A program made the position numbers and the translations under genes. Of a DNA stretch of 64,000 bases, positions 55,716-64,000 are shown piece after piece. The first letter of the stretch is position 1; each line of letters begins with the position of its first letter. The stretch is taken from the NCBI RefSeq assembly GCF_001420595.1, contig NZ_LJIX01000006.1, forward strand, positions 3,457,058-3,521,057, written 5' to 3'. The DNA comes from Cytobacillus solani. Its GTDB lineage: Bacteria; Bacillota; Bacilli; Bacillales; Cytobacillaceae. The notes below the pieces were generated by a model, which was given only the letters and a program-made list of their open reading frames with translations, did no database searches and was not told where the DNA came from.

Positions 55716-56533
55716 TAGCTTTTCGGAAAGCTCTTTCGATATTGATTTAAGATTAAATTTGCAGTTTCTTCTACAGCCTTATTCGTCACATCAATGACAT
55801 GACAATTAATTTTGCTGACAACCGTTTCAAAATAATTTATTTCTTCTTTAATTCTTTCAATATTAGCGTAGCTCGCGCTATCACTTAATCCTAAAGAAAT
55901 AAGCCTCTCTCTGCGAATATTGTTCAGCTTTTCTGGACTGATTTTTAAACCAAAGCACTTTTCCGGTGGTACAAGGTATAACTCTTCTGGCGGATCTACT
56001 TCAGGTACTAAAGGAACATTAGCAACCTTAAGCCTTTTATGGGCCAAGTATTGAGAAAGCGGTGTTTTAGAAGTTCTCGAAACCCCAACAAGGACAATAT
56101 CTGCCTTAAGTATTCCACGCGGGTCACGGCCATCATCATATTTAACAGCAAATTCAATCGCCTCAACTTTTTTGAAATAGTCCTCATCTAACTTTCGAAC
56201 AAGTCCCGGTTCATGAAGTGGCGTTTTTCCGTACAATACTTGAATTTGGTCCATTAACGGTCCAATAATATCACAAGCGTAGATTCCTTCCTTTGCTGCT
56301 TGCTCATTAATATAAAAGCGAATTTCAGGCTTAACAAGTGTATAAACTATCATTCCATTATCTAGTTTTGCAAGAGAAATCACTTCGTCAATATGTACTT
56401 TATCCTCTACATATGGAAAACGTTTGATTATGACTTCACTTCCATTAAATTGGCTGACAGCAGCTTTTGTTACAAGCTCTGCAGTCTCTCCAACAGAGTC
56501 GGATACAACATAGATGATAGGCTTTTTATTCAT
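55715..56533 (-). CDS. ppsR: Pyruvate-phosphate regulatory kinase-pyrophosphorylase (PpsR/YqfL)
   Basis: 272 residues with the DUF299 motifs [13 protein letters not shown]-loop [15 protein letters not shown], and [17 protein letters not shown]. Such bifunctional enzymes phosphorylate and dephosphorylate a threonine of PEP synthase or pyruvate phosphate dikinase; in B. subtilis YqfL works with CcpN in gluconeogenic control. It lies 30 bases after ccpN. Confidence 0.93.
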   Translation of the reverse strand: MNKKPIIYVVSDSVGETAELVTKAAVSQFNGSEVIIKRFPYVEDKVHIDEVISLAKLDNGMIVYTLVKPEIRFYINEQAAKEGIYACDIIGPLMDQIQVLYGKTPLHEPGLVRKLDEDYFKKVEAIEFAVKYDDGRDPRGILKADIVLVGVSRTSKTPLSQYLAHKRLKVANVPLVPEVDPPEELYLVPPEKCFGLKISPEKLNNIRRERLISLGLSDSASYANIERIKEEINYFETVVSKINCHVIDVTNKAVEETANLILNQYRKSFPKS

Positions 56534-56563
56534 CCTTTAAAACCATCTCCTCTGTTCAAATTC

Positions 56564-57196
56564 TTATTTATTATCAGCTAAAGCGACAAATGCCTTCGTT
56601 AAATTCGTTTTTGTAATCCTGCCTATCACTTCAAATCCTTTATCTGTTTCTTTTACAACAGGTAAAGCATCAATTTGTTTTTCGATTAGTTTCTTTGCGA
56701 TGTCAATTAACAAATCCTCTTTCTCGCACATCGTAATATTTGGCATCCGGGTCATGATGATATTAACAGGGATAGTCGTTAATTCTTGTTTCCCTATGCT
56801 AGCCCGCAACAAATCTTTTCGCGAAAGAACCCCTACAAGCAATGATGACTGATCAACAACAAATAATGTTCCAACATCTTCTAAAAACATCGTTACAATT
56901 GCATCATATACAGAGACATTTTCATTTACGACTACAGGGATTGATTGATAATCCTTTACACGAAGCTTCTGAAGGTTCTCTGTCAGCAGCTGTGCACCTG
57001 ATTTTCCAGTGTAAAAATAACCGACACGCGGTCTTGCATCCAAGAAACCAGCCATTGTTAATATTGCCAAATCGGGTCTTAAAGTTGCCCTTGTTAAGTT
57101 TAATTGCTCGGCAATATGTTCTCCAGTAATCGGACCATTTTCCTTCACGATCTCTAATATTTTTTCTTGACGCTTATTTAATTCGATTGTCCTCAC
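56564..57196 (-). CDS. ccpN: Gluconeogenesis repressor CcpN (HTH plus two CBS domains)
   Basis: 210 residues: an N-terminal helix-turn-helix (LNKRQEKILEIVKENGPITG, HIAEQLNLTRATLRPDLAIL) and two CBS domains (about 75-210) that probably bind a nucleotide. It represses gapB and pckA in glucose-grown Bacillus. The start is a GTG; either of two adjacent GTG codons (57199 or 57196) is possible and 57196 gives the B. subtilis-like start. ppsR follows. Confidence 0.93.
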   Translation of the reverse strand: MRTIELNKRQEKILEIVKENGPITGEHIAEQLNLTRATLRPDLAILTMAGFLDARPRVGYFYTGKSGAQLLTENLQKLRVKDYQSIPVVVNENVSVYDAIVTMFLEDVGTLFVVDQSSLLVGVLSRKDLLRASIGKQELTTIPVNIIMTRMPNITMCEKEDLLIDIAKKLIEKQIDALPVVKETDKGFEVIGRITKTNLTKAFVALADNK

Positions 57197-57285
57197 CACC
57201 CGTCAATCTAAAGTGTCATACTATTTATAAATATTATAACTTAAATCTTAGAAATGAAAAGAATAGAAATAGTAATTATAGTATA

Positions 57286-57318
57286 GAAGAAGAGTCTGCA
57301 AAGCGCAGACTCTTCTTT
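57286..57318. terminator. Hairpin between ccpN and glyS
   Basis: AAGAAGAGTCTGC pairs exactly with GCAGACTCTTCTT around AAA-G; T content is low on the minus strand, so ending of glyS transcription is likely but weakly supported. Confidence 0.65.
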
Positions 57319-57356
57319 ATCATAATTGTCCTTTTAAAAAAAGGCAAAAAAGAAGT

Positions 57357-59429
57357 TTATTTTACGATGATTTCATTCATATTTGCAAAATTCTTGATAA
57401 TATTTGCTAGTTTCCCCATTAGGCTTAGCCTATTCTCACGAATGTCACGATTATCAGCCATTACCATTGTATGATCAAAATATTGGTCAATCTCGGGCTT
57501 CATTGATACAAGGAGTGCAAATGTTTCATCTTCGGAGATTTCTTTGCTTAGCTGTTCATTAACAAGAATAAACTTATCATAAAGAATGGATTCATATTCA
57601 TTTTCAAATAAACTCTTCTCGACTTCTCCTATTGCTTCCGCCTTTGAGGAAATATTTAGTACTCGGCTTAATGCTTCAATGCTCTCTTTGAAGCCCGCTT
57701 CTTCCTTCCTAGTTTCAAGCACTACCGCTTTTTTCACAAGTGCAGGAATAGTTCCAATGTTACTTCCTAACACCGCCTCAATTAAATCATATCGTACATG
57801 CTTTTCTTGAAGAAGATGCTTAATCCGCAGTTTAAAGAATGCGATTATTTCTTTACTAATCTCTTCTACCGCTTTTTTAGCTATTCCAGCATCTTCGATA
57901 AGTTGCAACGAAGTACTAATGATCCATTCTAAGGAAATTGCCCACTCTTTCGTTAATAATGTTTGGACAATACCTGTAGCTTGGCGTCTTAGTGCATATG
58001 GATCCTGAGAACCGCTCGGGATGATGCCAATAGCGAAACAAGATGCAATGGTATCCATCTTCTCCGCAATTGAAAGAGCTGCCCCAGCATTACTTGCTGG
58101 CGTTTGATCTTCGGCATTTCTAGGCATATAATGCTCGTTAATTGCTTTCGCTACTGCTAGATTTTCTCCCTTTTGCAATGCATATTTTTCACCCATAAAT
58201 CCTTGAAGCTCTGGAAATTCATAGACCATATTTGAAACAAGATCAAATTTGCAGATTTCTGCAGCACGGTCTGCAAAGCCTTTATCATCGCTGTTAAAGT
58301 TAATCTGTTCCGCTATTTGATTCGTAAGTTTGCGAACTCGGCTTATCTTTTCTGCAAGTGTGCCAATTTCCTCATGGTATACAATTGAGGTTAGTTTTGA
58401 GAGCGACGCTTCAATTGGCGTCTTTTGGTCTTCTTTATAGAAGAAGGCTGCATCTGAAAGTCTTGCTCTTAATACCTTTTCATTTCCCTTCGCTACCTTG
58501 TCAATATGTTCATGGCCGCCATTGCGGACAGTAACAAAATATGGGAGAAGCTTTCCAGCGTTTGATTTAACAGGAAAATAACGTTGATGCTCCTTCATCG
58601 ACGTAATAAGAACCTCTTCTGGTATTTCTAAGAATTCCTCTTCAAAGCGACCGAACAATGCTGTAGGGTATTCAACAAGATTTGTCACCTCTTCTAACAA
58701 ATCTTCATCAATCGGGATGATCCATTTGTTTTCTTCTTCTAATCGTTTTAATTGTGAAAGGATTGCACTTTTTCTTTCTTCATAATTAACAATGACATAC
58801 TGTCCAAGCAAAGCTTCTTCATATTTCTTCGGCTCAGGCATTTCAATTTTCCCGCCTAGGAACCTGTGCCCTACTGTCCAATTTCCTGTTTCAACATTAG
58901 TAATCTGGAATGGAATAATTTCTTGGCCAAATAAAGCAACGATCCACTTAATCGGACGCACAAAGCGAAGCTCTTTATCTGCCCAGCGCATATTTTTCGG
59001 AAATGTCATGGCTGTAATAATATGCTGCAACTCAGGCAATAAGACAATCGTTTCTTGTCCTTTAATAAATTTCTTTACATGAACATATTCGACTCCGTTT
59101 ATTTCTTTAAAAAAGATATCCTCTACACTTGCCCCTTGACCACGGCAAAAACCAATAGCCGCTTTTGACCATTCTCCATCCTCACTCAAAGCAATTTTTC
59201 TCGCTGGGCCTTTTGCTTCTTCATTAATATCTTCCTGGGCTTCATTAACACCTTCTACTAGCACGGCTAATCGACGCGGTGAAGAAAAAGCTTTTATATG
59301 ATCAAATGAAATTTTCTTTTCCATTAACCAGGCTTGAACCTTATCAGATAACTGATTCATCGAGTTTGTTACAAATCTTGCCGGCATTTCTTCCAAACCG
59401 ATTTCTAAAAGGAGATCTCTTTTAGCCAT
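57357..59429 (-). CDS. glyS: Glycyl-tRNA synthetase beta subunit
   Basis: 690 residues, the normal length of a separate beta subunit: N-terminal LEIGLEEMPARFV, the HD-like segments, and a C-terminal anticodon-binding helical domain (about 560-690). It forms the alpha2beta2 enzyme with GlyQ. It directly follows glyQ (one-base gap), so translation is coupled. Confidence 0.96.
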   Translation of the reverse strand: MAKRDLLLEIGLEEMPARFVTNSMNQLSDKVQAWLMEKKISFDHIKAFSSPRRLAVLVEGVNEAQEDINEEAKGPARKIALSEDGEWSKAAIGFCRGQGASVEDIFFKEINGVEYVHVKKFIKGQETIVLLPELQHIITAMTFPKNMRWADKELRFVRPIKWIVALFGQEIIPFQITNVETGNWTVGHRFLGGKIEMPEPKKYEEALLGQYVIVNYEERKSAILSQLKRLEEENKWIIPIDEDLLEEVTNLVEYPTALFGRFEEEFLEIPEEVLITSMKEHQRYFPVKSNAGKLLPYFVTVRNGGHEHIDKVAKGNEKVLRARLSDAAFFYKEDQKTPIEASLSKLTSIVYHEEIGTLAEKISRVRKLTNQIAEQINFNSDDKGFADRAAEICKFDLVSNMVYEFPELQGFMGEKYALQKGENLAVAKAINEHYMPRNAEDQTPASNAGAALSIAEKMDTIASCFAIGIIPSGSQDPYALRRQATGIVQTLLTKEWAISLEWIISTSLQLIEDAGIAKKAVEEISKEIIAFFKLRIKHLLQEKHVRYDLIEAVLGSNIGTIPALVKKAVVLETRKEEAGFKESIEALSRVLNISSKAEAIGEVEKSLFENEYESILYDKFILVNEQLSKEISEDETFALLVSMKPEIDQYFDHTMVMADNRDIRENRLSLMGKLANIIKNFANMNEIIVK

Positions 59430-59430
59430 A

Positions 59431-60312
59431 TTAATTCTCCTCCTTTGTTTGTAGAATTGGGAATCCTAGCTTTTCACGTTCTTCATAGAACGTTTTCGCA
59501 ATCTTCCTTGCTAAATTTCGGCAGCGGCCGATATAACCTGTACGTTCTGTTACTGAAATCGCACCTTTTGCATCCAAAAGGTTAAACGTATGGGAGCATT
59601 TTAAAACATAGTCATATGCTGGATGAACAAGTCCTTCATCCATTTGTCTATGAGCTTCTTTCTCGTAAATATTAAATAGATTAAACAGCATGTCAGTATC
59701 AGATGTTTCAAATGTATATTTTGAATGCTCATATTCCGGTTGTCCAAAAATATCTCTGACGGTAAATCCATTTGTCCACTCAAGATCAAACACATTTTCC
59801 TTTTCTTGAATGTACGAGGCAAGCCTTTCAATTCCGTATGTAATTTCTACAGAAACTGGCTTACATTCTAAACCGCCAACCTGCTGAAAATAAGTGAACT
59901 GTGTAATTTCCATTCCATCAAGCCATACTTCCCAGCCTAAGCCAGCACACCCAAGCGATGGGTTTTCCCAGTTATCTTCAACAAAGCGAATATCATGTTC
60001 AAGCGGATTAATGCCTAATGCCTTTAATGATTCAAGATACAGTTCCTGAATATTGTCCGGTGAAGGCTTCATAATTACTTGGAACTGATGATGCTGGTAT
60101 AAACGGTTTGGATTTTCTCCATAGCGTCCATCAGCAGGACGGCGAGACGGCTCCACATAAGCTACACTCCACGGCTCAGGACCAATGGCACGTAAAAACG
60201 TATAAGGACTCATTGTTCCTGCCCCTTTTTCTACATCATAGGATTGCATAAGAATACAGCCCTGTTCAGACCAATGCTTCTGCAATGTTAAAATCATGTT
60301 TTGGATATTCAT
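59431..60312 (-). CDS. glyQ: Glycyl-tRNA synthetase alpha subunit
   Basis: 293 residues with class II motifs: [36 protein letters not shown] and the C-terminal [20 protein letters not shown]. It forms the catalytic core for glycine activation. A T-box leader lies upstream, so the pair is controlled by uncharged glycine tRNA. Confidence 0.97.
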   Translation of the reverse strand: MNIQNMILTLQKHWSEQGCILMQSYDVEKGAGTMSPYTFLRAIGPEPWSVAYVEPSRRPADGRYGENPNRLYQHHQFQVIMKPSPDNIQELYLESLKALGINPLEHDIRFVEDNWENPSLGCAGLGWEVWLDGMEITQFTYFQQVGGLECKPVSVEITYGIERLASYIQEKENVFDLEWTNGFTVRDIFGQPEYEHSKYTFETSDTDMLFNLFNIYEKEAHRQMDEGLVHPAYDYVLKCSHTFNLLDAKGAISVTERTGYIGRCRNLARKIAKTFYEEREKLGFPILQTKEEN

Positions 60313-60342
60313 AAGACACCTTCCTTTTAAAAAATAGAAAAC

Positions 60343-60560
60343 AAAAAACTCCCGTCTCTATGCGTAAAGCATAGGGACGAGAGTTAACCCGCGGTTCCAC
60401 CCTATTTGCTGCAATTGAAAGGCAGCCGACTTGATTGTCAAATGTGACTGTTGCTCCAGAACGCCTTCCTTAACCTTCTATACCCTAGCTCTCACTATCC
60501 TAGGTTCGCTTTTATAGAGCGAGTTAAGTACTCTTCTCTTTCACAGCAACTATTAATTTA
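60343..60560 (-). promoter_or_regulatory. T-box riboswitch leader of glyQS
   Basis: On the minus strand the T-box consensus AGGGTGGAACCGCGGG (60388-60403) is followed by a terminator hairpin (60347-60385) and T run. Upstream lies the AGAGAAGAGTA-type start of Stem I and a GAAGGCGTTCTGGAG segment, in which GGC is a plausible glycine specifier. This reads amino acid supply by tRNA binding and controls glyQ and glyS by termination. The leader lies about 30 bases before glyQ. Confidence 0.93.
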
Positions 60561-60610
60561 ATAATTTGAATCATAGCCGAATTATTCGCGAATGTCAACT
60601 AAATAAGAGT

Positions 60611-61363
60611 TTAAATCATTCCATCAAACTTAGCCATTTGATTAAGGAATTTCTTGGTCTTTAGATTTAATCCGGAATATTCCTCATAGTAAGCAGAAAT
60701 GATTTTTTTCAATTCTTCCTTTGTTTCCTGCTTAACAGATATATTCCCAAGGCGTGATAAATCAAGATAGTAAAAAACACGCAAAAGCTTTACAGCTGCC
60801 GCTGAAATTTTATAATGGTAAGGATCTTTCTCTATACAGCGGTGGCAGAGCAAGCCGCCTTCCCGAATCGAAAAAGAAAAATGCCCGTCCGTATTCCCAC
60901 AAACAGCACATTGATTTAATACAGGATAAAGCCCGAGCGTATTAAGCATTTTCATTTCAAAAATATTAACGATAATCTCTGCATCAAAACCTTCATTAAT
61001 TAAATTTAATATTTGATAGACCAATTCAAACAAATAAGGATTGGGCTTCCTATCATCTGTACTTTTATCCGTTAAGTCAACGATATAACTAGCATAAGCA
61101 GTTAGAAAGATATCTTCTTTAATTGACCGCATAGAGGATATCATTTCTCCCTGCTGTAACGTCCCTAAGCCATTGCTTCTTTGTACTAAAAAGTACCCGT
61201 ATGTAAAAGGCTGGGTGACAGCCGCAAGCCTGCTATTCGGCTTTTTAGCACCGCGTGCCATCACACCAACCTTTCCCCATTCACGTGTATAAAGAGTCAC
61301 AATTTTATTTGTTTCACCATAGCTTGTTGTTCTAATGACGATGCCCTCACATTTTTCAAGCAT
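60611..61363 (-). CDS. recO: DNA repair protein RecO
   Basis: 250 residues: an OB-fold N-domain ([19 protein letters not shown]) and a C-terminal helical domain with a zinc site made by CAVCG and CHRC. It loads RecA with RecR during gap repair. Start ATG after AGGGATGG. yqzL lies 30 bases upstream. Confidence 0.95.
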   Translation of the reverse strand: MLEKCEGIVIRTTSYGETNKIVTLYTREWGKVGVMARGAKKPNSRLAAVTQPFTYGYFLVQRSNGLGTLQQGEMISSMRSIKEDIFLTAYASYIVDLTDKSTDDRKPNPYLFELVYQILNLINEGFDAEIIVNIFEMKMLNTLGLYPVLNQCAVCGNTDGHFSFSIREGGLLCHRCIEKDPYHYKISAAAVKLLRVFYYLDLSRLGNISVKQETKEELKKIISAYYEEYSGLNLKTKKFLNQMAKFDGMI

Positions 61364-61393
61364 CCTAGCACCATCCCTAACGATTAGACAAAC

Positions 61394-61534
61394 CTATGAG
61401 ATGGGAAAATCAATTTCTTGCTCTGCGTCCAGATTTCCGGGTATATCTTGAGTTTCCTTTTCTAGCTCCTTAAAGAGAAGATATGTGTCAATGTTACCTG
61501 TCTGCGAAAAAACTTTCCAGGTAAAATCCATCAT
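61394..61534 (-). CDS. yqzL: YqzL small protein, 46 residues
   Basis: A short minus-strand frame reads MMDFTWKVFSQTGNIDTYLL then FKELEKETQDI and an acidic tail. The motif DFTWxVFSxTGNxDTYLLFKELE marks the YqzL family, which always lies between recO and era in Bacillus. GGTGGGG lies eight bases before the first ATG; translation could also begin at the second ATG at 61531. Function unknown. Confidence 0.88.
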   Translation of the reverse strand: MMDFTWKVFSQTGNIDTYLLFKELEKETQDIPGNLDAEQEIDFPIS

Positions 61535-61705
61535 CGAAAACCCCACCTTTCCGTTATTCAACGCAATTTTTCATCCCAAATCCTTATCACTTATCATAGC
61601 CTGTCTTTCAAATTTCATAAGAGAAAAATATTGTAAATCAAAAACATACATAATTGGCGATTGTCCATAATATTCTAGTTATGTGGCTGAGAAAAAATGT
61701 TATTC

Positions 61706-61755
61706 GTCTAGCTGCGGCTCCTGGCGATTAGTGGACAGTCGCCTCCACTTTTCTG
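61706..61755 (+). repeat. Truncated type 1 repeat abutting the era stop
   Basis: Only the ends of the type 1 unit remain: GTCTAGCTGCGGCTCC at the left and AGTCGCCTCCACTTTTCTG at the right, joined after GTGGAC. The middle is missing. It ends where the era stop codon begins. Confidence 0.8.
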
Positions 61756-63061
<1,306 letters not shown>

Positions 63062-63264
63062 CTATAATGCTTCCTTTCCTTAAGAAGGGGATTCCTTCTT
63101 TTATTTTACCTCATTTTGACATCAAATACATCCGTTGTAGCAAAAACGTAATACAAAAATTGAATTTTCCAAAAATGATAGCGTAGTATTTAGCTATTGC
63201 TTTGTCATTTTATCTAATTTAGTGTACCTTTTCAAATCCTTAACTAAAGTGACTGATAAAGAAT

Positions 63265-63295
63265 GAAAAAACTGCCCGAAAACGGACAGTTTTTT
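63265..63295 (-). terminator. Terminator between dgkA and cdd
   Basis: On the minus strand the stem AAAAAACTG/CAGTTTTTT with a GG/CC extension ends in a T run at the dgkA stop. Confidence 0.8.
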
Positions 63296-63678
63296 CATGT
63301 TAAAATCATCATAATCTTTGGTGCAAATATGATTAACCCGATAATAACTGACATGATTGCATAAAGGAGAACTGCACCAGCAGCAATATCCTTCGCATCC
63401 TTTGCTAAAGGATGATATTGGTCTGTTACAAGATCAACTACACGTTCAATCGCAGTATTGATCATTTCCAGGGAAAGCATACCACCAATTGCTAGAAAGA
63501 TAAATAACCACTCAAGCATAGATAATGAAAGCCAAAGACCAGTCATAATAACAATTAGTGATATAACTAGATGGATTTTCATATTTCTTTCATTCATCAC
63601 TACTGAACGTATCCCAGTGTAGGCAAAGCCAAACGACTGAATGAGGCGATGCTTCTTAGCGCTGGAGCCCGAACTCAT
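63295..63678 (-). CDS. dgkA: Undecaprenol kinase/diacylglycerol kinase family
   Basis: 127 residues with an amphipathic start and three membrane helices, and the family motif [15 protein letters not shown] with glutamates for ATP-Mg binding. Gram-positive members phosphorylate undecaprenol for wall synthesis. AAGG lies nine bases before the ATG, which lies inside the ybeY end (23-base overlap), so the genes are coupled. Confidence 0.93.
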   Translation of the reverse strand: MSSGSSAKKHRLIQSFGFAYTGIRSVVMNERNMKIHLVISLIVIMTGLWLSLSMLEWLFIFLAIGGMLSLEMINTAIERVVDLVTDQYHPLAKDAKDIAAGAVLLYAIMSVIIGLIIFAPKIMMILT

Positions 63679-64000
63679 CTAGAATTACCTTTTGACGAGA
63701 AAACATTACTTTCTCATCTTCTATTGTTTCATGATCATAGCCAAGAAGATGAAGAAATCCATGGACAGCTAAGAAGCCTAATTCACGCATAAATGTATGC
63801 CCATATTCGTCGGCTTGCTCTCTTGCTCTTGAAACAGAAATAACGATATCCCCTAAAACTCGAGGCATATCAAGACCGACTAGCTCCATCTCACCCTCAC
63901 CGATTTCCTCCATCGCGAAAGAAATGACATCTGTTACAGAATCCTTATGACGATATTCTTTATTTATTTCTTTTATTTTTTCATTACTAACAAATGTAAT
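63656..64000 (-). CDS. ybeY: Endoribonuclease YbeY, 5' end cut by window edge
   Basis: The frame is open to the right edge: before MEEIGEGE it reads [20 protein letters not shown] then SVTDVISFA, which is the conserved YbeY core, so the true start lies outside. The zinc motif [11 protein letters not shown] (H-x3-H-x5-H) is present. It processes rRNA ends. An ATG at 63913 is internal and not the start. Confidence 0.94.
   Translation of the reverse strand: MTFVSNEKIKEINKEYRHKDSVTDVISFAMEEIGEGEMELVGLDMPRVLGDIVISVSRAREQADEYGHTFMRELGFLAVHGFLHLLGYDHETIEDEKVMFSRQKVILDEFGLQR

Overview
The window is a low-GC, AT-rich chromosome segment of an endospore-forming Bacillaceae member (Bacillus in the broad sense). 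Gene order follows the Bacillus subtilis block from yqgY to yqfG (ybeY) almost gene for gene: yqgY, yqgX-yqgS, yqgQ, gluP, yqgO, yqgN, rpmG, yqgM, yqzD-yqzC, pst, pbpA, yqgE, sodA, yqgC, yqgB, yqfZ, ispG, yqfX, yqfW, zur, yqfT, nfo, cshB, yqfQ, ispH, yqfO, trmK, cccA, sigA, dnaG, ppsR, ccpN, glyS-glyQ, recO, yqzL, era, cdd, dgkA, ybeY. Most genes lie on the minus strand. It is not B. subtilis itself: glcK is missing from its usual place, spoVAF sits next to gluP, phoU follows a single pstB, a znuCB-zur operon replaces a lone zur, an acyl-CoA dehydrogenase sits between cccA and sigA, and yqxD is a pseudogene. The genus cannot be fixed from the sequence alone.

Layout. 1-9.6 kb: end of a SufR-like regulator, small membrane proteins, a MidA-type methyltransferase, a metallo-hydrolase, a lipoprotein, a LysM/M14 peptidoglycan peptidase and an LtaS-like enzyme. 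9.6-14.7 kb: spoVAF, the rhomboid protease gluP, a DUF92 protein and 5-formyl-THF cyclo-ligase. 15-22.3 kb, the most accessory-looking part: an FHA/winged-helix regulator divergent from a PBP3-type transpeptidase with a coupled membrane-anchored partner, an unknown protein with a GT4 glycosyltransferase, and two small membrane proteins. 22.3-32.4 kb: phosphate uptake (pstSCAB-phoU with a four-repeat Pho box), PBP2A, a transporter, Mn-SOD and an Fnr-type regulator. 32-40 kb: phosphate cotransporter, chemoreceptor, ispG and small proteins. 40-49 kb: zinc uptake with its operator, DNA repair, RNA helicase, ispH and trmK. 49-64 kb: cytochrome c550, acyl-CoA dehydrogenase, sigA-dnaG, ppsR-ccpN, glyQS with a T-box leader, then recO-yqzL-era-cdd-dgkA-ybeY. 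Both edges cut a gene.

Beyond the conserved backbone the main unexplained structure is a family of dispersed, hairpin-forming repeats of two types (about 154 bp and about 120 bp), often starting exactly at a stop codon. Other points to check are the FHA-regulator/PBP3 module, a structured gap between gluP and spoVAF that may hold a small RNA, a perfect 22-bp palindrome before sodA, and a cluster of TTGTCG motifs before yqzD. I found no CRISPR array, prophage, insertion sequence, rRNA or tRNA gene, and no clearly new multi-gene system; the FHA/PBP3 module is the nearest candidate.
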